Origin: Aldrovandia affinis
Lineage: Eukaryota > Chordata > Actinopteri > Notacanthiformes > Halosauridae
Length of the DNA stretch: 64,000 bases
Assembly: GCA_029706075.1 (NCBI GenBank)
Contig: JAINUG010000114.1
Span: 2,604,001 to 2,668,000 of the forward strand
Reading direction: 5' to 3'
Positions 44,560 to 55,859 of the stretch are shown piece by piece. Numbering within the stretch: the stretch's first letter is position 1; each line of letters begins with the position of its first letter. Made by a program: the position numbers and the translations under genes. Under the pieces are notes generated by a model. The model was not told the origin of the DNA, did no database searches, and saw nothing but the letters and a program-made list of their open reading frames with translations.

Positions 44560-45730
44560 GTCACATGCCACGTGACAATCTCTGGACTGGGGCAGAGCAG
44601 CTGATGGTAATAACTGGCAGGAGTGGGGTTCTGCCGGTCTATGGACCGGATCTTTAATTTTTTCTGTCTCTCCCCCCAGACACGGGAGAGAGAGTGGGAG
44701 AGCAGATTAAAATAAAAACAAACAAAATCTTCACCCTACTTGCCACGAAGCTTTCAGGCAAAAACAATGAACTAAAACAACAAACTAAAATAATCACACC
44801 ATAAATGAAAGCCCCGCCTCCTCCGAGGGGGGAAATCCCCTTTCGGGGAACACACACCACAAAAACAGACAATCAGCGGCTTTCCACATCCACATTTAAC
44901 ACATCAACACTTACAGGACAGGGTAGAACTCTACGCACTGTCCTGACACACATCTCAACAAGACACAGCGCCTCAGTGCGGAGTTCCCCTAGAACCTCCC
45001 CAGGCACACACATATCCAGTGACCTTTCAAGTGCTTCCCAAACCCATGCACACAGAGACACTCAAACTTTTCAGTCCGAGTTCTCCAATCACCCCGAGGG
45101 CGAAAGGCGGACCCTCTTTCAGGGTTCCCTCTCACCCTCTTTCACAATCACACCGAGGGAGAGAGGCGGACACTAAGTGCGCCCTCTCTCCCCCTTTCCC
45201 CCACACACACACAGGAAGCACTCTACTCAGTCACTTTTGACAAACGCACACATGAATGACACAACCAACCACTCAATACACACATAAATGATAAATGATA
45301 ACTAACAACCTCTCAAGATGGACACATGAATAACAAAACAAAGACTAACTCTCAAATACGCACACATAATGACATGACAAGACTAACTGATTCCCCACTC
45401 GCCCCACCTGCTCTTAAATAGGCTTACTTTCTGCTTGGCTCAGGTGGGACTCGTGAGGCAATCACCCGTCTATCATTCACTCACCCAATCACAATCACTC
45501 AACACCAAACAATTCACATTCTCACACACAACCAGGTAAGTGAATAATCACTTACCAATTACCACCAATTAAATAATAATTCAATCAATTATGGCCTTTG
45601 GAGCAACCTTCCAGGCACCAGTTCACATTCTCACACCCTGAGAGTGCCAAACCTGCCCCCAGAAAGTCTCACTGCTCCAAAGGCCTATACAACATGGAAC
45701 AACCAAGGCAACTCTGCCACTGTCATTGAA
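44560..45730 (-). repeat. LTR-like repeat R1, minus orientation
   Basis: Shares with 51.1-52.1 kb (opposite orientation) the blocks CGTGACA at the end, GAAGCTTTC, CCTCTTTCAGGGTTCCC-type tandem motifs, GGAAAGTCTCACTG-type text and a TTTAAGAGCAGGTGGG TATA-like region. The terminal motif is GTCACGTGGC(G/A)TGTGACA. A short open frame (44805-45176) has repeated Pro/Arg-rich motifs and is not a recognised protein. Outer boundaries are not certain. Confidence 0.65.
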
Positions 45731-46323
45731 CTTGGGTTGGTTGAACACCAGAATTCTGCACCAGTTGCAGTGGCTTGGTGGCACAGGCTGGTAAGCCTGC
45801 CAGCATGGAGGCTTAATTTTAGGGGCAGGCAGAATTTGGGGGTTATTTATTATTAATGAGAACTGGGCTCATTCTGCCCTATGTGTGAGTTTTCCTATAT
45901 ATATACAGTAGAGTTTCTGTTGAATGTGTGTCCTATTTAGTGTAGCTGCACTGAGTCTCTGGACCCCCACCGTTGCTTCCCCACAGCGTAATGAGTGTGT
46001 ACTTTTATTTGTATATTTATGTTGAAGAGTCATCTTTCTATTATATACAAGGTTCTGCAAGGTTTTTCCTTTAAAGCATTCACTGTAATTTTATGGCTTC
46101 ATTCCAAACAAGTTGATTGTTGAGACATTGAAGTGGCTGTGAAGCTTGAAATCTCTTGAAGAGTGAATGAGCCCTATGTAAGGTTAGCTATTGAAAATAA
46201 TCCTATTTAAGCCTTTCATGTTTGTGGAAGTCAGCTTTAGGGGATTAAAGCTTCTTGATGCATTGATGGTCAGACCTAGGTAAATGTAATTTAGGGTGTA
46301 TTATAGTTCAGTGTTGACTAGAA

Positions 46324-46896
46324 CAGTGGTTCTCAATCTCAGTCCTGGAGCACCACTGTTTATGCTGGGGTTTTTTCCAACCGATCTCACAGTCTATAAT
46401 TAAGGTTGTTGAAAACGTGTTTAGGTTCCATACTTTTGTGCTGTAACAGATTTTAACATAATGCAGGTTTGGCTCATTACTATTTGCTTTGTCTTTGTTA
46501 TTATCCACAAATATTTCAGTTTCAGTGACAGGTGTACGCACTTTCAGCATTTCATTTGATTTTAGCTGTAGGCCTATGAATTAATCAATTACAAATGATT
46601 TCAACTCTTTCAAAAGAATTTCAGTAGCTGCAGCACATTACAGAAAATTAAAGCATTAGTTATCTGATAACTGATTTGACTGGTAAAGAGTCCTTAAATT
46701 ATATAGAATAACAATTATTTTAACATGTTAAAACATCTGTTTCTGACATTAATTATTCTGATGTTAAATCATCCCTAATTAGACATCAAAAGTGTCTAAT
46801 TATAAACAGCTCATTACACCTCAGAAATTGCAATTATGGTTGGAACGAAAATCAGCATACACGGTGATACTTCAGGACCAATTTTGAGAACCACTG
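46324..46896. mobile_element. hAT-type MITE
   Basis: Starts CAGTGGTTCTCAATCTCAGT and ends inverted as ATTTTGAGAACCACTG. Flanks GACTAGAA and GTCTAGAG match at 6 of 8 positions. No ORF of note in its 573 bp. Confidence 0.75.
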
Positions 46897-47845
46897 GTCT
46901 AGAGTTTAATGGGATCAGTTTTTCTGACATCTGGCTTGTTGTCAGTGCCAGAGCCAGAAATTAAATTAGTGCACTAGCACAGCTAGTTTCTGCTGTAGCC
47001 TACACACACACACACACATATGCACACATACATACTCACACACATGTATGTACACCAGTGGCAGCTGGTGAGCTGGGAATGGAGGAGGTTGAAACCTTAC
47101 CTTTAAGCCAATCTTTGGTCTCAACCTGTTTTCATTTATTTTGCTTCATTAACAAGAATGCCCAATAATTGAATAATTGATTTGCATGGAATCACAAAGT
47201 CTCATCTTAATTGTGTCTCATGGTGTAACTTTCGTATTCCTCACATCACCTTAGAGATTGAGTAAAATCAGTTGAACCCTTTTAGAGAATACATGACATG
47301 CTTTTCATTGAAATCCCTCCATTACTGTATCCCTCCATCCAGTGCACTAGCTTTGAGAATAAAGCAATAAAGCTTAGCAAACAACTGTCAGTTTGATGAA
47401 AACTGCAGTGCTTTTTCATTAACATTAAAATGTCTGATCCGCACAGATCAGCTTAACATTAACAGATAATTACAAAGTAAATAATCATTGAATTTGGGTA
47501 CAGAGAGCAGCCTACATTCATCACAAAATAAAGTCACAAAATTAAATAGGTAATTATTAGCTTTTGGTATTGATTATTCAGCTAGTTAATTGCCTGATTG
47601 ATAATTAACTAATGTAAACAGAAACATGTTGAGAATAATCTTAGGTATCTAAAAAGGTATGGGGTTCAGCCTCCTTTATTTCAATGTGACAATTCGCTTC
47701 TGATGTACACTCACACAAACAGACATACTGCACACACACATGTGATGTGGGTCAGAATTCACCTTATGTCCAGTTGGGTCTGGCAGGAGTAAAATACACA
47801 GCTCCTCCCTGCATTGTTTTTTGTTTGTCTCTACTAAACTACTTG

Positions 47846-48087
47846 CAGTGGCGATTTTAGGGTTTTAAAACAGGGGGTGCAATGGGCAGAGGAGCAAGAG
47901 AGAGAGAGAAGTGAAGTAGCCTATAGCAAAATTTGAAATGAATGATTAGAGTACAACAAAACATGATAGAATATACAAATCTGACCACTTCAAAATGTTC
48001 AAAAACCTTTTTCTTTTAAATGTTTTTTGACATTGATTTGAAAATTGTAATATTTTCATCCCATTACCCGCGGTAAAATCGCCACTG
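47846..48087. mobile_element. Short MITE with CAGTGGCGATTTTA termini
   Basis: CAGTGGCGATTTTA at 47846 is inverted as TAAAATCGCCACTG at about 48074-48087. The flanking duplication is not clear. A related end appears near 39073. Confidence 0.7.
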
Positions 48088-48239
48088 TGCACTAGGTAGG
48101 GTCCACTGTGAGCAGCGGGAAGGCAGTCAAAGGCACAGTGACATGAGTGGGCCCACGGCCCGGTAACACAGGGACCCCACTGATACGTGTCGGAGAGATG
48201 CAGGAGAAGCGCAGCTGTGAAAACAAGCATGGGGCTGAC

Positions 48240-48835
48240 AGACAAGGAGCATGTGCTCAGCCTATGTACACCTCCTTTTAGGGTGGCAGCGTGGAGTGGT
48301 GCTGTAGGTTTGCAGGTTTAAGTCCCACATTGGATGCTGTTTTTGAAGCCCTGGGTATCAGCAAATCTTAAACTGCATTATTTACAGTAAGCCAGCCAGA
48401 TAAGAGCGTCCGCTCTATATATATGTATATCAATATAAGGCAATAGGTGTGCTATAGGCTCAGGGAGTTTCTCCAGTCCCTCATGCAGTCTCACATCCAG
48501 CAGTGACCCTCTTAGATAATGGATGGAAGGAATATACATATAAGTTTCTCCAGTCCATCATAAGGTCACTAAAGTAGTCTAATATAGTTCCTGACACGCT
48601 CCATCATACGGTCACTGAAATAGTCTCAAACAGTCTCTTACATAACCCATTGAATAGTCACTCATATTCTCGAAGGAAGCGGAGTTCGCTGCCCTCAGAG
48701 AATTAGCTTGCCTCCTAGAGATGGGAAGTGAGTTTGTGTGGGGAGGGCAAATCAAAAGAAATAGAGGGTATAATTGTCTACTACATTGGGAGAAAAGACA
48801 GGAAAAAATCAGAAACACATTTTGTTGGAAGAAAA
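48240..48835 (+). repeat. Two SINE remnants
   Basis: 48276-48420 has a tRNA-like head (GGTTTAAGTCCCACAT B box) and a degraded AGATAAGAGCGTCCGC tail. 48655-48835 is the 3' half of the local SINE family (TAATTGTCTACTACATTGGG). Confidence 0.65.
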
Positions 48836-48839
48836 TTTA

Positions 48840-50250
48840 TAATAATATGGATATTGCTCAAAAAGCACCCAGGGCTCAATAGAGCTCTTTCTTTTCACTA
48901 AACATTGAAGAGTAAACATTTTCACCCATATATTCTAACCCACTTTGTTTCTGTGGGCATGGGTCTGGGCTGTGTATTTTCCACAGAATATTGGACCTGT
49001 ATCAAAGCAGGACAGCTGTCTTGTGCAGGTGTTGCAGGGTTCCAATACTTGTCTGCATGAATGTTGCCCCACTGTGTTTTGTGGACACTAATGCTTGACC
49101 AACTAATGTTATAGCCTAGTGGTCAGCATACATACTAAACAACCAAAGTTGCAGGTTTCAATCCAGAGTGGATCACTGTATCCAAGTGCAAGCTAAATAA
49201 TTTGTTTCAGTGAAATATCCAGTCACATTGTAAATGTGCCACATGGAGGTTGAATAAACTGCTAAGCTGATGATGTCATATAACACTCTGTGTCCAGAAT
49301 GCTTTATGAATAAAGGCCAGATGTGCTGGCTGTGTGAGATGAGTGTCTCCCCACTGTCCTCCACTGATACAGACCAGTAGATGAACAGTGGCTATACAGG
49401 CTGGAAGAGCCTCAGTAGTTCAAATTAAATACACTTGCAGATGGAATCACTGTTGCATTATGCTAAACATTACACTATGATTTGTCTTAGTTGTGTGCTT
49501 TTCACACTGAATAGGTTTGTGTTTGATAATTTGTCAATCTTTCACATTTCCATGTATACACTCAACAGTGGGGGGAAAAATAATTAGAAAGAAGTATGCA
49601 TTCTTTAACAATAAATGTGTTCACAAATCCCAGTTGGGCACCAATTATCATAACAGATGATCCAATTAATAATGCTGCCGCTCTGTGTGGTGCCCACAGT
49701 GTGTGCTTGCTTCCTGATGTGTCTGAAGATCTCATCTGTAGCTATAATTTAAAATGTTTTTCCTATTATTTCACACTTATATATAACACATTTTAACATC
49801 AAGTTAAAAACAAAGAGCACAAGAAATATGTTGTTGTCATTTTGTAGTACAAAAACTTTCGTAACCTCTGCAGTTGAAAGAATATTTTAATTAAAATATG
49901 GTTACATGAAAGAAACAGAGACAAGTTACTTAATGTGATATGATAACAATCCATCAAATGTTTAAAAATATACAATAATTACCTCTGAAATTTTAGCAGT
50001 GAGTACAATACTGGATGGCCTGCACTATGAGCAAGCCATCAAAATGATAGCAGGACCTCCTGAAATCAAATCCTGTCAATGGTGACGGTGGCCAGGAATC
50101 CCACGGGGTGTCACATAATTGACCATAGAATCGCCCAGGGTGAGAGGGTTTCAGTTGACATGATTTTCCCAGGCTCATTGTACAAGGGCACTCCTTTGGT
50201 AATTCAAACACCTGCAGTCTGTCACCTGAAGTGTAGCCATCCAAATTTAT
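48840..50250. other. Intergenic region without recognised features
   Basis: AT-rich; only short ORFs without family signatures. Nothing supportable beyond common background. Confidence 0.5.
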
Positions 50251-50254
50251 TTAA

Positions 50255-50522
50255 GGTTTTTTCTACTATTTTCTACCAATTTGGTGGCCAACTGTATCCT
50301 CTATTTATTCGAGTGTGATTTTCTGATACACAGAGATGCTTTCTGTGCATGAGGCAAGCTCATGGTAGCTTCCCTCCGCCCTCCCCCTGAGAGCGGCCAG
50401 CCAATCACCTCCCGTGAACCAGGCTCCTGCTCAGAGCTGGACTGGCACAGCCGGGGATCAACCCCAGGCTGCAAACTACACTTAGAGCAAGTGCTTTTAC
50501 TGGTTGTGCCATCCGGTAGCCC
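50255..50522 (-). repeat. tRNA-derived SINE, local family
   Basis: On minus it starts GGCTACCGGATGGCACAACC, has a GGGTTGATCCCC B box and ends in the CCAATTTGGTGGCC/GGCCACCAAATTGG tail. Confidence 0.8.
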
Positions 50523-51119
50523 AAGTGTAGTCCAATCCAATGCAATGATGGTGCAGCCCTGCTGGTGGTCTGCAGAAAGAAAAGTAGGACATGCTTTGGG
50601 GGACCAACTGTACTGTATGACTGTACAAGAGTGCGTGCAGGTTTTCCATATTGACAGAGGATGTTGCAGGGATGGACCAAGCCTTCACAATTGGTAATTC
50701 CATATATGGGAAAAAGTGAAATAAGGGGAAAAAAATTGGTTCACAAAAAAATCAAAAAAATCAGTGCGTGCATGCAGATGTATAAAGAGTGTGTGTGTAT
50801 GAGAAAGTGTATGAGAGATTGAGTGTGGGTTAGTTCTTGTTAGGTCTGTGTGTGTGTGTGTGTGTATGTGTATTTGCCCTCAGTGTCCTGAGATAGCGAG
50901 AGCTAGTGTGAGAGTTTCCTTGGGGCTGCATGTGCTGCTGCGTGTGGTGATGCAGGCACGATGCCGGTGTGATGCAAGTGATACACTCATGGTGAGTGTA
51001 CAGGTGTGTACAAGTATGATACAGGTGTGGTGAAACAGGTGTGATGGTGATATGGCAATTCAGGTATGATACAGGTGTGGTATTCCAAGCGTGATACAGG
51101 TTTGTGGAGGACGTCAGTC

Positions 51120-52121
51120 TCAGCCACGTGGGAGTGGCAGGGTTGCCTGTGTTGCATGTGGTAGAGGCCTTTGGAGCAGTGAGACTTTCCGGGGGCAGGT
51201 TTGGCACTCTCACAGGGTGTGAGAGTGAACTGTCGCCCGGAAGGGAGCTCCAAAGGCCATAATTGGTTTAATTCTTATTCTAATTATTTAACTGGTGTCA
51301 ATCAGTCAATTGATATGGAAGTCAATTGGCTGATTGGGTGTCTGTGTGAGAATGTGAGTTGAATGATTGTGATTGGGTGATTGCCTCACGAGTCCCACCT
51401 GAGCCAGGCAGAAACTAAGCCTATTTAAGAGCAGGTGGGGCGAGTGGGGAATTAGTCAGTCTTGTCTTGATGTGTGTGTGAGTGCGCGCACGTATGTTGT
51501 GGAATGTTTGCTGTTTAATGTTTGTGGAGTTTTGTGTGCGTTTGTCGAAGGTGACTGAGTAGAGTGCTTCCTGTGTGATTGTGGAGGAGCGAGAGGGTGC
51601 CCTGGAAGAGGGTCCGCCTCTCGCCCTCGGTTTTAGTGAAAGAGCTCGCACTCGACAGTGGAGAGTGTTTCTGAGCAACAGCCCAAGAACTCACTGAAAG
51701 AGTGGTGTCTTGGGGCTAGTTGCCAGAACTCTCACTGTGGGGAGTGGCGAGAGTGTCTCTGTATGCATGGGTAGGAGAACTCGAACTGAAAAGTTCAAGT
51801 ATCTCAGTATGAATGGGTGGGAAGCACTTGAAAGGTCACTGGATATGTGTGTGCTTGGGGAGGTTCCAAGGGAACTCCGGAGGAGGAGGCGTGGTGTCCC
51901 GTAAGTTAATTATTTTAGCTTGTTATTTTTGTTCATTGTTTTTACCCGAAAGCTTCGCGGCGAGTAGGGTGAAGATTTTGTCTGTTTGTTGGTCTTTGTT
52001 ATATGTTAACCTGCTACTCCCACTGTCTCTCTCCCATATCGGTCCGTAGACTGACAAACTCCACTCCGTGTCTCCTGGCTGCTCTGTTCCCGTTCAGGGT
52101 TTGTCACGTGGCGTGTGACAA
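51120..52121 (+). repeat. LTR-like repeat R1, plus orientation
   Basis: Contains a TATTTAAGAGCAGGTGGG TATA-like region near 51420 and ends GTCACGTGGCGTGTGACA at 52121. TG/CA-like ends, a TATA region and no coding capacity suggest a solo LTR, but I could not find an exact flanking duplication. It is an inverted counterpart of 44.56-45.73 kb. Confidence 0.65.
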
Positions 52122-52439
52122 GGTTATACAGTGAACCCAAGGCAAGTTTTTGACGAGAATCTGTATTTGCATATTGCTAGTAGGATGCAACACTAATTTC
52201 TGTTCCTGAGCATTCAGAATGTCTGAGGTGGTTAATTACCCACAACCTACCACTAAAAGGCACTGTGGCAATGAGCTTCATGCTGTTAACTGCACTCTTT
52301 CACTTACAGGCCTGCTGCTCATCCTTGGCCTCAGGGTCAATACGAGCCACCAATTGACCAATATTGGTCAATGCTGATCAACAGATGGGTCTTAGTTCTA
52401 TATGCAGGAGGCATAATCAATAGATCAGAAATTATAATG

Positions 52440-53170
52440 TATTATCCCAGAAAAATCCAGAATCACAAATATTCACACCCCTGTTATCAGTACTTTGTGG
52501 TTCCTCCCTTGGCTATTATAACAGCAAGTAGTCGCCTTCTATAGTGTCATACGAGGTTATGGAACTTCTTGGGGGAGATCCTCAACCATTCCTCCATGCA
52601 GAATTGTTCTAGTTCCTTCAGATTACTGGGTTGACATTTCTGGGGTTTTTTAAGAATTTGTTTCAGATTTTATCCCATTTTCTCCCAATTTAGTAGCCAA
52701 TTATATACACCCTCTATTTTTCATGTCATTCCCCCCCTCATATTGTGAGTTCGTTGCCGTAGCCCTGTGACCTGTGATTGTCTCCTCCGAGACAGGACTC
52801 GCTAAGCCTGTCGACTGTAACTCCGGTACTCCAGAGCCACTCCTATATGCAGCGGACTCATGTCAGCTTCCCTCCCTGGGGCGGACAGCCAATTGCTGCC
52901 CCCTAGTGGCACTCCCGGCCATATCCGACTGTGGTGCGGCCGGTGGAATTCAACCACAGCGCTGAACGTTGTAACCGCTAGACCAACTGGGAGGCCCGTG
53001 AACTGTTCAATTGAACTGAAATGTTCATTGGATTCAGGTCTGGAGGTGGATGCAAAACAACCCCAAAGCATTAAAGATCCACCACCATGTTTCACCGTAG
53101 GCTGAGGTGCTTTTCAACATTACTTGCATTCTTTGGATGCCAAACATAACGCTGATGTGCATGTCCAAAA
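52440..53170 (-). mobile_element. Tc1-like fragment split by a full SINE
   Basis: Tc1-type antisense text occurs on both sides. On minus, 53095 and on reads MKHGGGSLMLWGCFAS, the conserved Tc1 glycine box. The inserted SINE (about 52655-53000, minus) has head GGCCTCCCAGTTGGTCTAGC and tail GCTACTAAATTGGGAG. Confidence 0.85.
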
Positions 53171-53927
53171 AGATCGATTCAGCCACAAGACACGGTTCCA
53201 ATTGTAGTTCAGATGTAGTTTCTGAACTACGAGTGTTGAGAACATTGAGGTCATATGACCTCAGCCACCTCTTATACTCTTTGTTGTTTTCACCTCCCAC
53301 CCACTGCATTTTTCCCCTCCTGGACTCTCATGCCTCTAATTCTTGTGCCTCTAACGGAAACACAGCCAATGTCAGGTAGCCAGGCGGACATCTGCTGTAG
53401 AAGCTGACATTACCAGCTTAAAGCTAAAATAAATTAAAGTAGGACTGCAATTAGTTCCCTTAGCTGGGGACCTTGGTCTTGATCTCGTGAGCTAATCATA
53501 TCTCCTGTGCCGTGCAGATGGCAAGGGCCACACTTTGAATCCTGCAGCAGACTTCTCTCATTACACACAGAATGCAGATACTGGAGCTAATGTCAAATGT
53601 GTGCAAATCTGCTTTCCCTTTCCCACAGAAGTAGAGATTCATTGTGTAAAAATATCATTCTGGGCAGGAAGTACTATAGTGTGCCATCCCCAGAAGAGAT
53701 TCTCAAATTTGAGATTTTATTTTCAACTGAATGCAAAAAAAGAATGTTCTTTCTTCACAAACAGTTTTGCAAGCTCAGGAATCACTTCAATTAAATTAGA
53801 CTGTTTCTGAAGAAAAAAGTCATTTGAATTTATTTGCAAGTCAAAGGAAGAAATTCAATTTTTGGAGGGCAGAGAAGACAACTTAACTCACTGGCATAAT
53901 CATAATGTTGACAATTTCCCAAGTATT

Positions 53928-54622
53928 TGTAGTGTGGATTGAGGGTGGAAGAGCCACACGCAGATTTCACAAATATCTAAAAGCTGACCAAAGCTGATCT
54001 AAAAGTCTGCGAGCAGATAAGGGAGCGGGGAAAAACTGGAAGGACAAAGAAAAGAAAACTCCGGGCACAAAACATGCACAGAAAATAAATCAACAGAAAA
54101 CAACCCAATAAGGGCGAGAACTCTTCACCAAAGAGGAAAGCAAATTAAATGGCTTTAGAGACTTTTGCTCTGGGGAACTTTAGCCCAATAAACAAAGAAT
54201 AATCTTGAAAGGAAAAACCACCAAACTGGTTAGCTTTAAAACCTTTAGGTAGGATAAGATAATTCTTCCTAAAAGGTTACCACAGAGTGGTGACGCTAAA
54301 CCTTTAAGTTGAGATAACTAGAAGTACCTTCTCTCTTTAACTGAGAGAACCACAGAGTGGCGAAACTAAACCTTCGTTCAGAGTACCGGCTAGAGCGTAA
54401 CAATAGTTTACACAGAAGCGTTTGTATGAGGGAAGCAGACCGCTTAAATAAGAGGCGAAATTAACACTGATAACCCTCAGCTGAAAGTGATCGGAAAACT
54501 CACCGACAAAAGACCATATAAGGATGGCGGAAATGACAATGATTCCTCACGCAAAACAAGAGAAAACAGACCATCACATGATCAAGCGCCCTCCAGAGGC
54601 CGAACAAGGTAAAACCGTGACA
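53928..54622. mobile_element. Solo LTR
   Basis: Begins TGTAGTGTGG, ends AAAACCGTGACA, and is flanked by GTATT on both sides (53923-53927 and 54623-54627). A 695-bp body with TATA-like and AATAAA motifs and no ORF fits a solo LTR. The superfamily cannot be told. Confidence 0.85.
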
Positions 54623-54629
54623 GTATTAT

Positions 54630-55690
54630 TGTATTATAATATTACTTTCTCCAATCTATATGTTCATTAATGTGTTTTTCCAGGAACAACCCCAGTGTTA
54701 AACCAGTAAAACATCTCTCTGCAGAACATAGAAACATTGGCATTCCCACACTGTATCCATATAAATCTCTACTCATTTAGGAGACGGAAATACCACTTTG
54801 TCACTTATCAACATAGGGACTCATGGTGTGTGTTGGGTGGGGTTACACAAAACAAAATAAATGGTGTATAAATACAGTAACATCTTGGTTACCTGCAGTT
54901 CTCTCAATAAAATCTACAGCATATTGTATGTAGATGATTCAATCACACAGGCTAAATAACACACTGAGCTGTATGTTGAATCTATTATACTTGAAACAAT
55001 TACAAAAATTAACGCCAACGCAACACATCCTGTTTTTTTAGATTATTAAAAGGAGAACAGAATCGAGGGCCACTGGTGAACAGTCGGCATCATGTCAGTT
55101 AACACCAAATTTAACTGTCACACAGTTGCTGGGGCAGAGGTCCTGAAAGTGTGAAATAGCTGCATGTTTGAAGCGTGATCAACAGCGGCACCAGACAGAT
55201 CATTCACACATTTTACAATCCTCCATTTCCAGCCACAGATGGCATCTTTCATAGCAATTACTGACTGACATAGAGGCTATTTGTCAAGGGGCCTCAATGT
55301 AATATTTCATCAGAAGTTGCCATTTGTTTCCCAAAAGCAGCCCTACTCTCTGGGTTTCATTTCTAATTGAGTCTTTTATTCATCTTTTCTTTTTCATGCT
55401 GTACCGATGTTGGCGCTTTGCCATTTCTCCAGAGGATGGCAAGAATAATCACCCGATCTCATTTTACCAACCTTGTGTTGACCTTGTCTCCTCGACCTTG
55501 AGGCATCACTGTGCCCTCCTCTCCAGCTCCAGATTCTCACTGCTCTGATGAATTGGGCCTTCTCAGGCAGGCAATGCTCTCCTGCTGCAATTACCATGTC
55601 ACATCACAATGCAAAACGCTCATTATTTCTAATGGGCTTAAAATGAAAATGACTTAATTATATTCCCCTAGCATATTGTGGTGGTTCATA
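54630..55690. other. Intergenic region without recognised features
   Basis: Single-copy-looking AT-rich DNA. No ORF or repeat is recognised with confidence. Confidence 0.5.
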
Positions 55691-55850
55691 TAGTGGTTCT
55701 GTGTGGCTCAGTAGGTAGAGCATGGTGCTGGCAATGCTTAGGTTGTGGGTTCAATTCCCATTGGGACCACATATACTGAAATTGTATACATTCACTACTG
55801 TAAGTCGCTTTGGATAAAAGTGTGTGCTAAATGGCATATATTATATATTA
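55691..55850 (+). repeat. tRNA-derived V-SINE
   Basis: A box GTGGCTCAGTAGGTAGAGCA, B box GGGTTCAATTCC, and tail GTAAGTCGCTTTGGATAAAA then GCTAAATGG. It is a better preserved relative of the copy at 12.46 kb and not a tRNA gene. Confidence 0.9.
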
Positions 55851-55859
55851 TATTGTTCT

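Noticed and set aside
44805-45176. 123-codon Pro/Arg/Ser-rich ORF
   Set aside because: Lies in a repeat with tandem motifs; the opposed copy at 51-52 kb does not preserve the frame.
47946-48245. 99-codon ORF with a signal-peptide-like start
   Set aside because: It runs through a MITE and ends in AT-rich DNA; no domain, splice site or polyadenylation support.
53107-53810. Plus-strand ORFs of about 90 codons
   Set aside because: Partly Tc1 antisense, partly unremarkable AT-rich sequence with no recognisable protein features.
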